DNA from: JAKAGZ01 sp035266865
Lineage (GTDB): Bacteria > Bacteroidota > Ignavibacteria > Ignavibacteriales > Ignavibacteriaceae
Assembly (NCBI GenBank): GCA_035266865.1
Contig: DATFMR010000040.1
Span: 65,802-129,801, forward strand
DNA length: 64,000 nucleotides
Reading direction: 5' to 3'
In this document: positions 27,469-37,028 of the stretch, one piece after another
Position numbering within the stretch: position 1 is the stretch's first letter
How the letters are laid out: the number at the start of each line of letters is the position of its first letter
Made by a program: the position numbers and the translations under genes
The notes under the pieces: model-generated
What the model was told of the DNA's origin: nothing
What the model saw: only the letters and a program-made list of their open reading frames with translations
Databases searched by the model: none

Positions 27469-28716
27469 ATGATAAAAAAAAGCATTGTTATTTCTTTATT
27501 ATTTATAATTAATTTATTTCCTTCAACACCCGAAAAAATTCAAAAACAAATAGAAGATATACTAAAAGAACTGCCTTCTTCTACAAAAGTTGCACTACTT
27601 ATAATAAATCCCTTAACTCTCGATACAATATATCAGGTAAATGCAGCCAGATCGATGATTCCTGCCTCTAACACAAAACTATTTACAACAGCTACTGCTC
27701 TTTCATTATTCGGTGGTAATTTTAAACTATCGACAAAAATTTTGACAGATGATGATGAACTTTCAGATTCTGTAATAAACGGTAATATTTATATAAAAGG
27801 ATTTGGGAATTCTCTTTTCACATCTAATGATCTTGATTCTCTGGTTGATGTAATCCGGGGAATGGGAATTAAAAAGATCACCGGGAATGTAATTGGCGAT
27901 GATACTTATTTTGATAATATTTATAGCAGAAAAGACTGGATTGAAAATGAAAAAGCCAATGTCAGGCTTCCCCCGATTTCAGCACTTGTAGTAAATGGGA
28001 ACAAAAAAATAATTTACAGGAAAAGACGTGGAAGGCTGAGAGCATACTATACTAATGTCACTAATCCTCCTCTTTACATCGCTCAATTGCTAAAGGAAAA
28101 ACTGGAAAAAGCTGATATAGTTTCGGAAGGAAATGCTCAAAAAGGTATAACACCGGATTCTACAAACTTTTTGACTGAATCATACATCCTACTAAAAGAT
28201 TTGATTAAAGAAACAAACAAACACAGTAATAATTTTTTGGCTGAATGTCTTTTTAAAACTATTGGCGCAGAAACTTCCGGAAAGCAGGGCAATTCTTTTT
28301 ATTCAACCCAAGCAGTCTTGGGATTTATAGATGACAATGGTATTTTCTCAAAAGGTACTTCTATTGTTGATGGATCGGGTATCTCGCGGTTTGATCAGAT
28401 TACAGTCGGAGCAATTGCCGGGGTTCTTGAAAAAATGTATTTCGATTTGAAGCACTTTAAAGACTACTATAATTCCCTAAGCATTGCAGGAGTTGATGGA
28501 ACACTCGACGAACGAATGAGAAACACTAAAGCTGAAAATAATTTTCATGGTAAAACAGGAACCTTAAATGGTGTTACTTCCCTTTCTGGTTACCTCACCA
28601 CAGATAGTGGTGATGAAATTATTGTAAGTATGATCTTTGAATTTTCTAGAGGAGGAACAAATTTTCATAGAAGAATTGAGGACAAAATTGTTGAGACCCT
28701 GACCTCATTTGAATAA
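27469..28716 (+). CDS. dacB: D-alanyl-D-alanine carboxypeptidase/endopeptidase, PBP4 type (S13)
   Basis: This periplasmic enzyme trims or opens peptidoglycan cross-links. The 415-residue protein has a signal peptide, the catalytic SNTK (Ser67, Lys70), the SNN motif in KHSNNFLAE, and the KTG motif in FHGKTGTL. Between the first and second motifs is the domain insertion characteristic of PBP4. It is followed by an intrinsic terminator and appears monocistronic. Confidence 0.92.
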   Translation: MIKKSIVISLLFIINLFPSTPEKIQKQIEDILKELPSSTKVALLIINPLTLDTIYQVNAARSMIPASNTKLFTTATALSLFGGNFKLSTKILTDDDELSDSVINGNIYIKGFGNSLFTSNDLDSLVDVIRGMGIKKITGNVIGDDTYFDNIYSRKDWIENEKANVRLPPISALVVNGNKKIIYRKRRGRLRAYYTNVTNPPLYIAQLLKEKLEKADIVSEGNAQKGITPDSTNFLTESYILLKDLIKETNKHSNNFLAECLFKTIGAETSGKQGNSFYSTQAVLGFIDDNGIFSKGTSIVDGSGISRFDQITVGAIAGVLEKMYFDLKHFKDYYNSLSIAGVDGTLDERMRNTKAENNFHGKTGTLNGVTSLSGYLTTDSGDEIIVSMIFEFSRGGTNFHRRIEDKIVETLTSFE

Positions 28717-28746
28717 AAAAGCCCTGCAAAATTGGCAGAGCTTTTT
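28715..28746. terminator. Terminator after dacB
   Basis: AAAAAGCCCTGC pairs with GCAGAGCTTTTT (one mismatch) around AAAATTG. The A and T tracts on both sides allow it to act on dacB (+) and on secG (-), whose stop is about 20 nt beyond. Confidence 0.82.
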
Positions 28747-28768
28747 AAAATCAATTATTAAATTAGCA

Positions 28769-29113
28769 TTAATTACCATCCGGCTGAGTAGAAGGCGGTG
28801 TTTGAGGTAAAGCAGGAGTTTGAGGAATGTTTTGTTGTGAACCCTGGATAATACTTTCTCTTTGTGCCTTTGTCGTTTGTCCCGGCAAAAAGAATAAATT
28901 TATCACAATAGCAAGTACTGCCATAGCTCCCCCTAACCACCATGTAGCTTTACTTAAAAAGTCCGCCGTTCTCCTGGTACCAAACATTGCGCCCATTTGC
29001 GCACCTCCACCGAAAGTTCCGGCAAGTCCGCCGCCTTTACTCGATTGAAGAAGCACAATAATTATTAATAAAACAGCAATTATGGATGAAATTGCTATCA
29101 AAAATGTATACAT
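28769..29113 (-). CDS. secG: Preprotein translocase subunit SecG
   Basis: The 114-residue protein has the two SecG TM helices (about 3-22 and 57-75) and between them the conserved loop VLLQSSKGGGLAGTFGGG and MFGTRRTADFLSKAT. SecG assists the SecYE channel. A Pro/Gln/Thr-rich C-terminal tail follows. A tRNA-Met gene lies 80 nt upstream on the same strand. Confidence 0.93.
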   Translation of the reverse strand: MYTFLIAISSIIAVLLIIIVLLQSSKGGGLAGTFGGGAQMGAMFGTRRTADFLSKATWWLGGAMAVLAIVINLFFLPGQTTKAQRESIIQGSQQNIPQTPALPQTPPSTQPDGN

Positions 29114-29192
29114 AGCCTAACTCCTTAGTATTTTATCCTCATTATTCCAAAATTTCAATGCCCATATATAAAATGCAAATTAGCATAATCTG

Positions 29193-29266
29193 TAGCGGGG
29201 GAGGGATTCGAACCCCCGACACGTGGATTATGATTCCACTGCTCTAACCTACTGAGCTACCCCGCC
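29193..29266 (-). tRNA. tRNA-Met (CAU anticodon), probably elongator
   Basis: The 74-nt gene folds into a full cloverleaf: acceptor GGCGGGG/CCCCGCT with a G-U first pair, D stem GCTC/GAGC, anticodon stem GTGGA/TCCAC with loop ATCATAA (anticodon CAT), and T stem GGGGG/CCCTC with TTCGAAT. The paired position 1-72 argues against initiator tRNA. tRNA-Ile2 with the same CAU anticodon (the TilS substrate) remains possible, but this sequence resembles elongator Met. The CCA end is not encoded. Confidence 0.92.
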
Positions 29267-29386
29267 GTCTTTTTTATTTTAGCTTGTTAATATAATTACA
29301 ATCCTTTTCAATTTCAAAGAATTTTAATTTACATGATGATGTAATTTTGGACAAATATTCAAAAAAGAAGTGTATTCAAATTGATA

Positions 29387-30379
29387 TTATTTTTCGTTTT
29401 TGAGCTCCTTCCACAGAAAATCCAAAAGCTGTTCTATTCCCTCTCCGGTTGCTGAGGAAAATATAATCAAATTTGAATCAGCATTTTTCAATTTCTTTTT
29501 AGAAAGTTTTTTAATATCAATGTCTCCGGCAATATCTGATTTGGAAAGTGAGACTATTTTCCTTTTCACAGCCAGTTTTGCGCTATAACTTTTTAATTCG
29601 TTATAAAGTATATCATATTCATTTTGATAATCATCCGATGTAATTTCGATCAGAAAAAGTAAAATTCTCGTTCTTTCAATATGCTTCAGGAATTTTAGTC
29701 CCAATCCTTTCCCCTCGTGTGCTCCTTCAATAATTCCGGGAATATCTGCCACTGTAAAACTATGGTAGTTTTTATATTTTACTATCCCAAGATTTGGAGA
29801 AAGTGTAGTAAAAGGGTAATCTGCAATTTTAGGTTTTGCTGCAGATATGGTTGAAATTAATGTTGATTTACCTGCGTTAGGAAACCCGACAAGTCCTACA
29901 TCCGCAATAAGTTTTAATTCCAATATTATTTTTAATGTTTCTCCAAGTTTACCTTTTTCAAAATATCTGGGAGCCTGATTAGTTGCTGTGGCAAAATTGC
30001 TGTTCCCTTTACCTCCGTTTCCTCCTTTTACAATTACCACACGTTCACCCGGCTTTTTAAAATCATAAATTGCTTTTCCAGTATCTGCATTTTTGATAAT
30101 TGTTCCGGTTGGAACCCTTATGATAACATCCTTACCGAACTTACCATCTTTACGGGAATTCCCTCCGGGTTCACCGTTATCAGCTTTATAGTTCTTTTTA
30201 TATCTGAAATCTAATAGTGTATACAAGTTTTCATCTGCAATCAAAATAACACTACCCCCGTTGCCACCATTTCCGCCTGATGGACCTCCCTTCGGCACGT
30301 ATTTTTCTCGTCTGAAGGATACTGCTCCGTCACCACCCTGTCCGGCGGTTACCTCTATTTCTGCATGATCTATGAACAT
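29387..30379 (-). CDS. obgE: Obg-type GTPase (ribosome assembly)
   Basis: The 330-residue protein has the glycine-rich Obg fold (about 1-158; GQGGDGAVSFRREKYVPKGG in parts) and a G domain with G1 GFPNAGKS (165-172), a switch II DIPGIIEGAHEGKGLG and the SKSD-type G4. The C-terminal OCT extension is absent, as in many Obg proteins. Obg binds 50S precursors and ppGpp. Its ATG shares one base with the TAA of the upstream acidic protein gene (TAATG), so translation is coupled. Confidence 0.95.
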   Translation of the reverse strand: MFIDHAEIEVTAGQGGDGAVSFRREKYVPKGGPSGGNGGNGGSVILIADENLYTLLDFRYKKNYKADNGEPGGNSRKDGKFGKDVIIRVPTGTIIKNADTGKAIYDFKKPGERVVIVKGGNGGKGNSNFATATNQAPRYFEKGKLGETLKIILELKLIADVGLVGFPNAGKSTLISTISAAKPKIADYPFTTLSPNLGIVKYKNYHSFTVADIPGIIEGAHEGKGLGLKFLKHIERTRILLFLIEITSDDYQNEYDILYNELKSYSAKLAVKRKIVSLSKSDIAGDIDIKKLSKKKLKNADSNLIIFSSATGEGIEQLLDFLWKELKNEK

Positions 30380-32121
30380 TATCCGGCCTGGTTAAAATAA
30401 TTTGAGACTGAATTGGTGAGCGTAACCGCATCCTTTGAATAGGGATTTATTCGATAGGAAAAAAATACAGTTTTTAATATTTCGGTAGCTTCATCATAGG
30501 TAACGCACTCTGATACTTTTTCCATTGTATTTGCAAAATCTTCTCGATCTTCATTAAAAACATTTGAAACAATTCTATCAATTTCTTTATCTGTTAAAAA
30601 GCTAAAAATGTCCTTCTTTCTCAGGGGTAAATTAGCCGGTGGTAAATCACTTTGTTTATTGGTTCTATTTGTCTTTTCATCAACTATCTCTTCTTCGGAT
30701 AATTCATTTTCAGCAGTATCCTCATCCTTTATGTCTTCAACTTCATCAGCTTTGTCAGGATTATCTAAATTGTTTTGCTGAAAATCTTCGTATTTCCCCT
30801 CATTCGGCTCTATTTCAGTATTCTTTATTCCTTTCAATTCAATTTCAATTTCATCAGTATTCTCATCCGTTTTGATTTTTGCATTTTCTTCAGGCTTTTC
30901 ATTCTCTTCTGATCTTAATAAATCTTCTTCCAATTTATTTTCATCTTCATCAACAAGCAGTTTGGATTCTTCCTCAAGTGCCTTTAATTGTGAGTCAAAA
31001 GCTTCAAGTAAATCATCATTAGGTGAAAGTTCCGAATTTAATTCATCACCAATTAAGTCTTCACTCTCTTTTTCATTTTCACTATTTTTTACTTCAGTAT
31101 CTTCATTAATCATTTCATCTGGAGATTCAAAATCTTCGATCTTATCTTCCATGGGTTCATCTTCAGTATCTCTTGCTCCCTGCTCATCAGCCTCATTAAG
31201 AATAATTTCATTCTCAGTTTTAATTTTTTGATTTTCCGGCTCTAGAACAATTTGCTGTTCTTTTTCTTCATCTTCCTGTTCAAACAAATTTTCCTGGATA
31301 GCTTTTTCATTTACTATTTCTCTATTAATTCTTTGACGGGAAGCTAGCATATTGATTTTACCAGAATCACTTGGCGTGTAAAGGATTTTTTTCAGTTCAT
31401 CAATATCATATAAATATTTGGCATCAACAGGTAGAGCTCTTCGTAGTCTAAATAAATGATCAATGAGATCCTTTTCCTTAAGAAACATCTCAATTGAATT
31501 TGGGGATACCTGGTTGACCTCTTTGTTTCCGACACCAAAAAAATCAGATATTGAATAAAGTGCATTATCAATTATTTTTTCTTTTTTATCCGCCAGCAAT
31601 TCCTTATCTATTTTATTTAGCGCTATCTCAAAATCAATAAGGCTAAAATTGACAGATTTCTTTTTATCTATAAGTGTAAGTAATACATTTCTTAAATAGT
31701 CGTAATAATAAAGGTAATTAAGAGAATATTTTATTTCATCAACAGTCTTTAGCTGATCTTCATTATAAATAAATTTTGTCAAAGACCATTTAGGACGGAC
31801 TACAAAATTTGCCGTAAATGATACTGCCTGGATGATAAGAGTCTTTGCATCCTCATAAGAAATTTTTTTCTTTTTCTTTATTTCAGTTCCTATCAATTCA
31901 AAATATTTTTCAATATCAGGATCGGAATAATCAAATGCAGATTTTTGAATAAGTTTTTCCCTGTCCTGGTAAATTAAATAATCAAGTTCTGCAGTAATAT
32001 ATTTTGTAATTGCAGGGTGTACATCAGATGAACGGATCTGTTCGAAAGTGAAAAAGGCTCCGAGTTTTTTCAACTTGTTCAATGAAACGTCAGTTATGTA
32101 TTTTATCTCTTTTTCGAACAT
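30379..32121 (-). CDS. Hypothetical protein with long acidic middle region, 580 residues
   Basis: The N-terminal ~250 residues are helical and Lys/Asp/Tyr-rich, with no motif I know. Residues about 265-490 are dominated by Glu, Asp, Asn and Lys, probably disordered. The last ~80 residues (PLRKKDIFSFLTDKEIDRIV, then EILKTVFFSYRINPYSKDAV) look like a folded C-terminal domain. There is no signal peptide or TM helix. The stop overlaps the obgE start by one base. Function unknown; the coupling to obgE suggests, but does not show, a link to ribosome assembly. Confidence 0.75.
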   Translation of the reverse strand: MFEKEIKYITDVSLNKLKKLGAFFTFEQIRSSDVHPAITKYITAELDYLIYQDREKLIQKSAFDYSDPDIEKYFELIGTEIKKKKKISYEDAKTLIIQAVSFTANFVVRPKWSLTKFIYNEDQLKTVDEIKYSLNYLYYYDYLRNVLLTLIDKKKSVNFSLIDFEIALNKIDKELLADKKEKIIDNALYSISDFFGVGNKEVNQVSPNSIEMFLKEKDLIDHLFRLRRALPVDAKYLYDIDELKKILYTPSDSGKINMLASRQRINREIVNEKAIQENLFEQEDEEKEQQIVLEPENQKIKTENEIILNEADEQGARDTEDEPMEDKIEDFESPDEMINEDTEVKNSENEKESEDLIGDELNSELSPNDDLLEAFDSQLKALEEESKLLVDEDENKLEEDLLRSEENEKPEENAKIKTDENTDEIEIELKGIKNTEIEPNEGKYEDFQQNNLDNPDKADEVEDIKDEDTAENELSEEEIVDEKTNRTNKQSDLPPANLPLRKKDIFSFLTDKEIDRIVSNVFNEDREDFANTMEKVSECVTYDEATEILKTVFFSYRINPYSKDAVTLTNSVSNYFNQAG

Positions 32122-32192
32122 ATCGAAATCTTATTCTATTGTGATTACAAAATAAAAAATTCTTAACCAATATTATAATTATATAAATAAAA

Positions 32193-32234
32193 ACCCACCA
32201 ACCTGTCCCCTCCTTGGAGAGGTTAGGGGTGGGT
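32193..32234 (-). terminator. Terminator of the sdh/frd operon
   Basis: On the minus strand ACCCACCCCTAACCTCTCC pairs imperfectly with the other arm, which ends GGTTGGTGGG, followed by TTTTTATTTAT. It lies about 27-68 nt after the sdhB stop. The sequence resembles the CCCTCC-TTGG-AGAGG type palindromes that recur between genes in this bacterial group. Confidence 0.75.
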
Positions 32235-32260
32235 CCAAAATAGCAAATAAAATCTAGATT

Positions 32261-33031
32261 TTAATCTACATCTTTATTTGATTTAAACTTGGCAACAATG
32301 TATTCCCTGTTGAGCCTAGCTATATTTGCAACTGAAATTCCTTTGGGACATTCGGCTTCACAGGCATAAGTATTTGTACAGTTACCAAAGCCCAAATCAT
32401 CCATTACAGTAACCATTTCCTGTACACGGTCGTACCTTTCTGGCTGACCCTGTGGAAGAAGAGCAAACTGGGAAACTTTTGCACCAACAAATAACATTGC
32501 TGAAGAGTTTTTACAAGCAGCAACACAGGCACCGCAGCCGATACATTCAGCGGCATCGAGTGAAGCATCAGCAGAATCTTTTGAAATCGGAATTGCGTTA
32601 GCGTCCGGTGCGCTTCCTGTATTGAATGATACGAATGCTCCTGACTGCTGAATTTTATCAAATCCTGAACGATCAACGATCAAATCTTTAATTATGGGAA
32701 AAGGTTTTGCTCTCATCGGTTCAATATATAGTGTCTCGCCATTTTTGAAATTTCGCATATGAAGCTGACAAGTAGCTGTTTTTGGTAATGGACCATGTGG
32801 ATGCCCATTTATAACCAGCCCGCAGGTTCCGCAAATACCTTCCCTGCAGTCACTTTCAAACGCTATCGGGTCTTTTCCTTCTTTTTCAAGACCGTTGTTC
32901 AATTCATCGAGCAATTCAAGAACTGATGCATGAGGCGAAACAGTTACTTTAAATTCCTCAAAATTTCCTTTTGATTCGGGGGACTTTTGTCTCCAAACAT
33001 TCAATGTAAGATTTATGTTATCGCTACTCAT
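32261..33031 (-). CDS. sdhB: Succinate dehydrogenase/fumarate reductase iron-sulfur subunit
   Basis: The 256-residue subunit carries electrons between the flavoprotein and the quinone site. The 2Fe-2S ligands are Cys62, Cys67, Cys70 and Cys88 (CREGICGTC ... C). The C-terminal half has CIGCGACVAAC and a CTNTYACEAECPKGI cluster for the 4Fe-4S and 3Fe-4S centres. An AAGGAG site precedes the ATG, which shares a base with the TAA of sdhA. Direction of the reaction cannot be read from the sequence. Confidence 0.95.
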   Translation of the reverse strand: MSSDNINLTLNVWRQKSPESKGNFEEFKVTVSPHASVLELLDELNNGLEKEGKDPIAFESDCREGICGTCGLVINGHPHGPLPKTATCQLHMRNFKNGETLYIEPMRAKPFPIIKDLIVDRSGFDKIQQSGAFVSFNTGSAPDANAIPISKDSADASLDAAECIGCGACVAACKNSSAMLFVGAKVSQFALLPQGQPERYDRVQEMVTVMDDLGFGNCTNTYACEAECPKGISVANIARLNREYIVAKFKSNKDVD

Positions 33032-34941
33032 TATTTGTAACTCCTTGTAGCTAGTTTTACATTTTCAAAATTAAGCTCTTCCTTATGCAGTTCCCATTCA
33101 CCAGCTTTTTTAAATTCCCAGGCAGCTACATAAGTATATTCATCATCTCTTCTGAGAGCTTCTCCCTCCGGTGTTTGGTATTCTTCCCTGAAATGTCCAC
33201 CGCAGGATTCGTTTCTGTTTAATGCATCAAGTGCCATTAGTTCACCAAGTTCAAGAAAGTCTGCTACTCTGCCGGCTCTTTCAAGCGTCTGGTTTAGCTC
33301 TTCAGCTTTACCGACCAGTTTTACATCAGTCCAGAATTCTTCTCTTAATTCCCTGATTTGTTTGATTGCTTCTTTGAGACCTTCTTCACTCCTGGACATT
33401 CCCACTTTATCTATTAAAATATGGCCTAAACGTTTGTGAATTTCATCAACGGTTTGTTTACCGTTTAATGAAAGTAATTTTTTTACCATATCATTCACAT
33501 TATTTTCAGCTTTTTTAAATTCAGGTCCATTCGGATCAACCTTCTCAGGTTTTTCTGTAGTTAGATAGTTTCCTATTGTGTAGGGAATAACAAAATAACC
33601 GTCCGATAATCCCTGCATTAATGCGCTTGCCCCAAGCCTGTTTGCACCGTGATCCGAAAAATTGGCTTCACCCAGCACAAACAATCCGGGTACGTTGCTC
33701 ATCAGGTTATAATCAACCCACAGCCCGCCCATTGTGTAATGAGGAGCCGGATAAATTCGCATCGGTACTTCATAAGGGTCTTCGCCCGTAATGTTAGCGT
33801 ATATATCGAACAAGTTGCCGTATTTATCTTTTACTCCATCTTTACCAATACGTTTGAAGGCATCAGCAAAATCAAGATAAACTGCCCTTCCACCGCCTAC
33901 TCCTCGCCCTTCGTCACATACATATTTCGCATTCCTTGAGGCTACATCGCGGGGAACGAGATTACCAAAAGCAGGATATTTTCTTTCGAGATAATAATCT
34001 CTTTCATCTTCAGGGATTTCATTTGGCTTGCGATTATCGCCTGCCTTTTTTGGAACCCAGATTCTTCCGTCATTTCTTAAACTCTCACTCATCAAAACCA
34101 ATTTTGACTGCCCTTCACCGTGAACGGGAAGACAAGTTGGGTGTATTTGAGTATAGCACGGATTTGCAAATGTTGCGCCTTTTTTATGAGCACGCCATGC
34201 GGCGGTTGCATTTGAATTCATTGCATTTGTTGAAAGGAAAAATACATTTGAATATCCGCCTGTCGCCAGAATCACCGCCTGCGCTGAATGAGACTCAAGT
34301 TCACCAGTAGTCAGGTTTCTTGTAATAATTCCCTGTGCTCTTCCGTCTACCAGAACAAGATCTAAAAATTCCTGTCGTGGAAATATTTCTACATTTCCAA
34401 GTTTAACCTGGCGGTTCATTGAACTGTAAGCACCGAGAAGCAGTTGTTGTCCTGTTTCACCGCGTGCATAAAAAGTTCTTGATACCTGCGCTCCACCGAA
34501 TGAACGATTAGCAAGTGTACCACCGTATTCTCGTGCAAACGGAACTCCTTGGGCAACACATTGATCAATTATATTGTTGCTAACCTCAGCAAGTCGGTAA
34601 ACATTCGCTTCACGTGAGCGAAAATCTCCGCCTTTAACTGTATCATAAAATAATCGGAAAACTGAATCAGCATCATTTTGATAATTTTTGGCTGCATTTA
34701 TTCCACCCTGTGCTGCAATTGAGTGTGCTCTTCGTGCAGAATCGTGATATGTAAATGCTTTTACTTTATAACCCAATTCTCCGAGGGTTGCCGCTGCAGA
34801 AGCACCAGCTAATCCTGTACCGACTATTATAATATCATACTTTCTTTTGTTAGCCGGATTAACAAGTTTCATATTGAACTTGTGATTCGTCCACTTCTCT
34901 GCAATATTTCCTTCCGGAACTTTTGAATCTAATTTTAACAT
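33031..34941 (-). CDS. sdhA: Succinate dehydrogenase/fumarate reductase flavoprotein subunit
   Basis: The 636-residue subunit has the FAD-binding dinucleotide motif GTGLAGASAA (41-50), the HSIAAQGGINAAKNY segment (His73, the likely covalent FAD attachment site) and the active-site region HPTCLPVHGEGQ. GANRLGASALMQGL lies near the second FAD-binding segment. It resembles the b558-type enzymes of Bacteroidota and epsilonproteobacteria. It overlaps sdhC and sdhB by one base on each side. Confidence 0.95.
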   Translation of the reverse strand: MLKLDSKVPEGNIAEKWTNHKFNMKLVNPANKRKYDIIIVGTGLAGASAAATLGELGYKVKAFTYHDSARRAHSIAAQGGINAAKNYQNDADSVFRLFYDTVKGGDFRSREANVYRLAEVSNNIIDQCVAQGVPFAREYGGTLANRSFGGAQVSRTFYARGETGQQLLLGAYSSMNRQVKLGNVEIFPRQEFLDLVLVDGRAQGIITRNLTTGELESHSAQAVILATGGYSNVFFLSTNAMNSNATAAWRAHKKGATFANPCYTQIHPTCLPVHGEGQSKLVLMSESLRNDGRIWVPKKAGDNRKPNEIPEDERDYYLERKYPAFGNLVPRDVASRNAKYVCDEGRGVGGGRAVYLDFADAFKRIGKDGVKDKYGNLFDIYANITGEDPYEVPMRIYPAPHYTMGGLWVDYNLMSNVPGLFVLGEANFSDHGANRLGASALMQGLSDGYFVIPYTIGNYLTTEKPEKVDPNGPEFKKAENNVNDMVKKLLSLNGKQTVDEIHKRLGHILIDKVGMSRSEEGLKEAIKQIRELREEFWTDVKLVGKAEELNQTLERAGRVADFLELGELMALDALNRNESCGGHFREEYQTPEGEALRRDDEYTYVAAWEFKKAGEWELHKEELNFENVKLATRSYK

Positions 34942-35600
34942 TACTTACCTCCCAGGGAAAATAAAAAGTAAATTGGAATTGAGGCAAATCCTATGGTTAT
35001 TACAATAGCGTATAAAGTTCCAAACTTTTTAATAAAAGGCGTATACTTATTATGGTTCCATCCGAACGTTTGAAATGCACTTTGAAATGCGTGATTTAGA
35101 TGGAAACCAATTAATATCATTGAAATAACATAAAACACTGAATACCATGTCTCTTTGAACCAGCCTGTCACAAGTAAATAAAGATTTTCAGGTTCGCTGC
35201 CAAAATTGGTTGGAGCCCAGAATGTCACCAGGTGAATTACTAAAAAGATGAAAATTATTATTCCGGTCTGAAACATAAACCTGGAATACACAGAACTGTT
35301 CTCGGAAGAAGCATTTATTTTATATTTAATCGGTTTTGCAATTTTGTTTTCAATCCACAATTTAGTTCCATAAATAATGTGAAATAGAAATATTGCTGCA
35401 AGAATAACTTCAATTACTCTTACTATAGGTTTTAGCGACCCAAGCGCTTCAGCGTAAGAGTTAAATGCATTTTCTCCACCGTAAAGTGAAAGATTTCCTG
35501 CGAGATGCATAATTAGGAATAGTATTAGTGAAATGCCGGTCAGGGCCATAATAAATTTTTTACCTATTGAAGAGGTAAAAGTTTTCGTAAACCAACCCAT
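34941..35600 (-). CDS. sdhC: Succinate dehydrogenase/fumarate reductase cytochrome b subunit
   Basis: The 219-residue membrane anchor has five TM helices and conserved His residues (for example in LIMHLAGN, LFHIIYGT, LVIHLVTFW and GFHLNHAFQS) that bind two b hemes and the quinone site, as in the single-subunit diheme class (TIGR02046 type). It is first in the sdhCAB operon. TAGGAGAAA precedes its ATG. The 286-nt gap upstream (35601-35886) holds its promoter region and shows nothing else I recognise. Confidence 0.92.
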   Translation of the reverse strand: MGWFTKTFTSSIGKKFIMALTGISLILFLIMHLAGNLSLYGGENAFNSYAEALGSLKPIVRVIEVILAAIFLFHIIYGTKLWIENKIAKPIKYKINASSENSSVYSRFMFQTGIIIFIFLVIHLVTFWAPTNFGSEPENLYLLVTGWFKETWYSVFYVISMILIGFHLNHAFQSAFQTFGWNHNKYTPFIKKFGTLYAIVITIGFASIPIYFLFSLGGK

Positions 35601-35886
35601 TGAATTTCTCCTATGTGTAATCAGAAATTCTGATAAATTTTGTTGATCAGAAATAATGAAAGAACGATATGAGCTCCCCCTAAATTAAGTGTTTAAATGC
35701 TCGCAGATATTGCAAAAGAATGGCACTATCCAAAAGAGACACACTTATTTTTCGTAAAGTAAAATTATCGAATTAAGTTTATAAAATCAATTTAAAGGCT
35801 TTAAATAGAAGGATTTCTGCTTCTAATTTTCTTAATTTAGCTGATATCATCTGGCATTTTGCAAACTTTCGTCCGGAGGCTGAATT

Positions 35887-37017
35887 ATGCATCTGAAAAA
35901 AATATTCATCGTTTTAATTATTCCGTTTTTATTTGTTTCAATTAAATGTTCTGATAAGGAGCAAAACAACAGGAATAATAAAAAATTATTTGGCAAACTA
36001 GAAAACGGCGAAGAGGTTTACATGTATACCTTGAAAAATAAAAACGGGATGAAAGCAGAAATTACAAATTACGGAGCGACGGTTGTTTCTCTTTTGGCGC
36101 CGGATAAAAATGGAAAGATGGAAGATGTAATCCTCGGTTATGACAGTCTGAAAAGTTATGAAAATGGAACATCCTATTTCGGTGCCATAGTTGGAAGATA
36201 CGGAAACAGGATTGGCAAAGGTAGATTCTCTCTTGAAGGAAAAGAATATCAGTTGACTATAAACAATGGTGAAAATCATCTGCACGGTGGAACTGTAGGA
36301 TTTAATAAACTGCTCTGGAAAACCGACACGTTTGATGACAACTCTGTAAAAATGACTCTAGTTAGTCCTAACGGAGACCAGGGATACCCCGGAAAAATTA
36401 CTTTAACAGTCACATACACGCTTACGGACAATAACGAATTAAGAATTGAATATTCAGGAACAACAGATAAACCTACAATCCTGAATCCAACTAACCATTG
36501 TTATTTTAATTTAACCGGCAATCCTGAAAACACAATTCTGAATCACGAATTAAAAATAAACGCTGAAAAGTTTACGCCTGTTGATGAAGGATTAATCACA
36601 ACAGGGGAACTTGCTGACGTAAACGGAACACCGATGGATTTCAGAACTCCTGTTCCAATTGGTAAAAATATCAATAATGATTTTCAGCAATTAATTTTTG
36701 GAAAAGGATACGATCATAACTGGGTGATAAATAATTATAACGGAAATGTAAGAGAAGCAGCAATTGTTTACGATCCTTCAAGCGGAAGAGTTCTGGAAGT
36801 TTTAACAGATCAACCCGGTATTCAGTTTTATTCAGGTAATTTTCTCGATGGATCTGAAATTGGTAAAGGAGGAATTCATTACCAGCACAGAACAGGATTT
36901 TGCCTGGAAGCACAACATTACCCCGATTCACCAAATAAGAATAATTTTCCGACTGTTGAATTAAAGCCTGGTAAAATTTATACCCAGTCTACTATTTATC
37001 GTTTTACAACAAAGTAA
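35887..37017 (+). CDS. galM: Aldose 1-epimerase, lipoprotein form
   Basis: The protein interconverts alpha and beta anomers of aldoses. The N-terminus is a lipoprotein signal (FLFVSIKC, Cys about 22), so it is exported. The galactose mutarotase fold shows NYGATVVSL, GRYGNRIGKGRF, NPTNHCYFNLTG (catalytic His) and GFCLEAQHYPDSPN (catalytic Glu). A clear GGAGG precedes the ATG. It is 11 nt upstream of the GH127 gene, which makes this pair a small arabinose-related utilisation unit. Confidence 0.9.
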   Translation: MHLKKIFIVLIIPFLFVSIKCSDKEQNNRNNKKLFGKLENGEEVYMYTLKNKNGMKAEITNYGATVVSLLAPDKNGKMEDVILGYDSLKSYENGTSYFGAIVGRYGNRIGKGRFSLEGKEYQLTINNGENHLHGGTVGFNKLLWKTDTFDDNSVKMTLVSPNGDQGYPGKITLTVTYTLTDNNELRIEYSGTTDKPTILNPTNHCYFNLTGNPENTILNHELKINAEKFTPVDEGLITTGELADVNGTPMDFRTPVPIGKNINNDFQQLIFGKGYDHNWVINNYNGNVREAAIVYDPSSGRVLEVLTDQPGIQFYSGNFLDGSEIGKGGIHYQHRTGFCLEAQHYPDSPNKNNFPTVELKPGKIYTQSTIYRFTTK

Positions 37018-37028
37018 CAGAGTCAAAG

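Noticed and set aside
29193..29266. Initiator tRNA-fMet or tRNA-Ile2 instead of elongator Met
   Set aside because: Position 1-72 is paired, unlike initiators, and the stem sequences resemble elongator Met; Ile2 is not excluded but is less likely.
30872..31231. A Ser-rich plus-strand frame
   Set aside because: It is the antisense of the Glu/Asp-rich region of the acidic protein; GAA/GAT codons read as TTC/ATC and Ser codons on the other strand.
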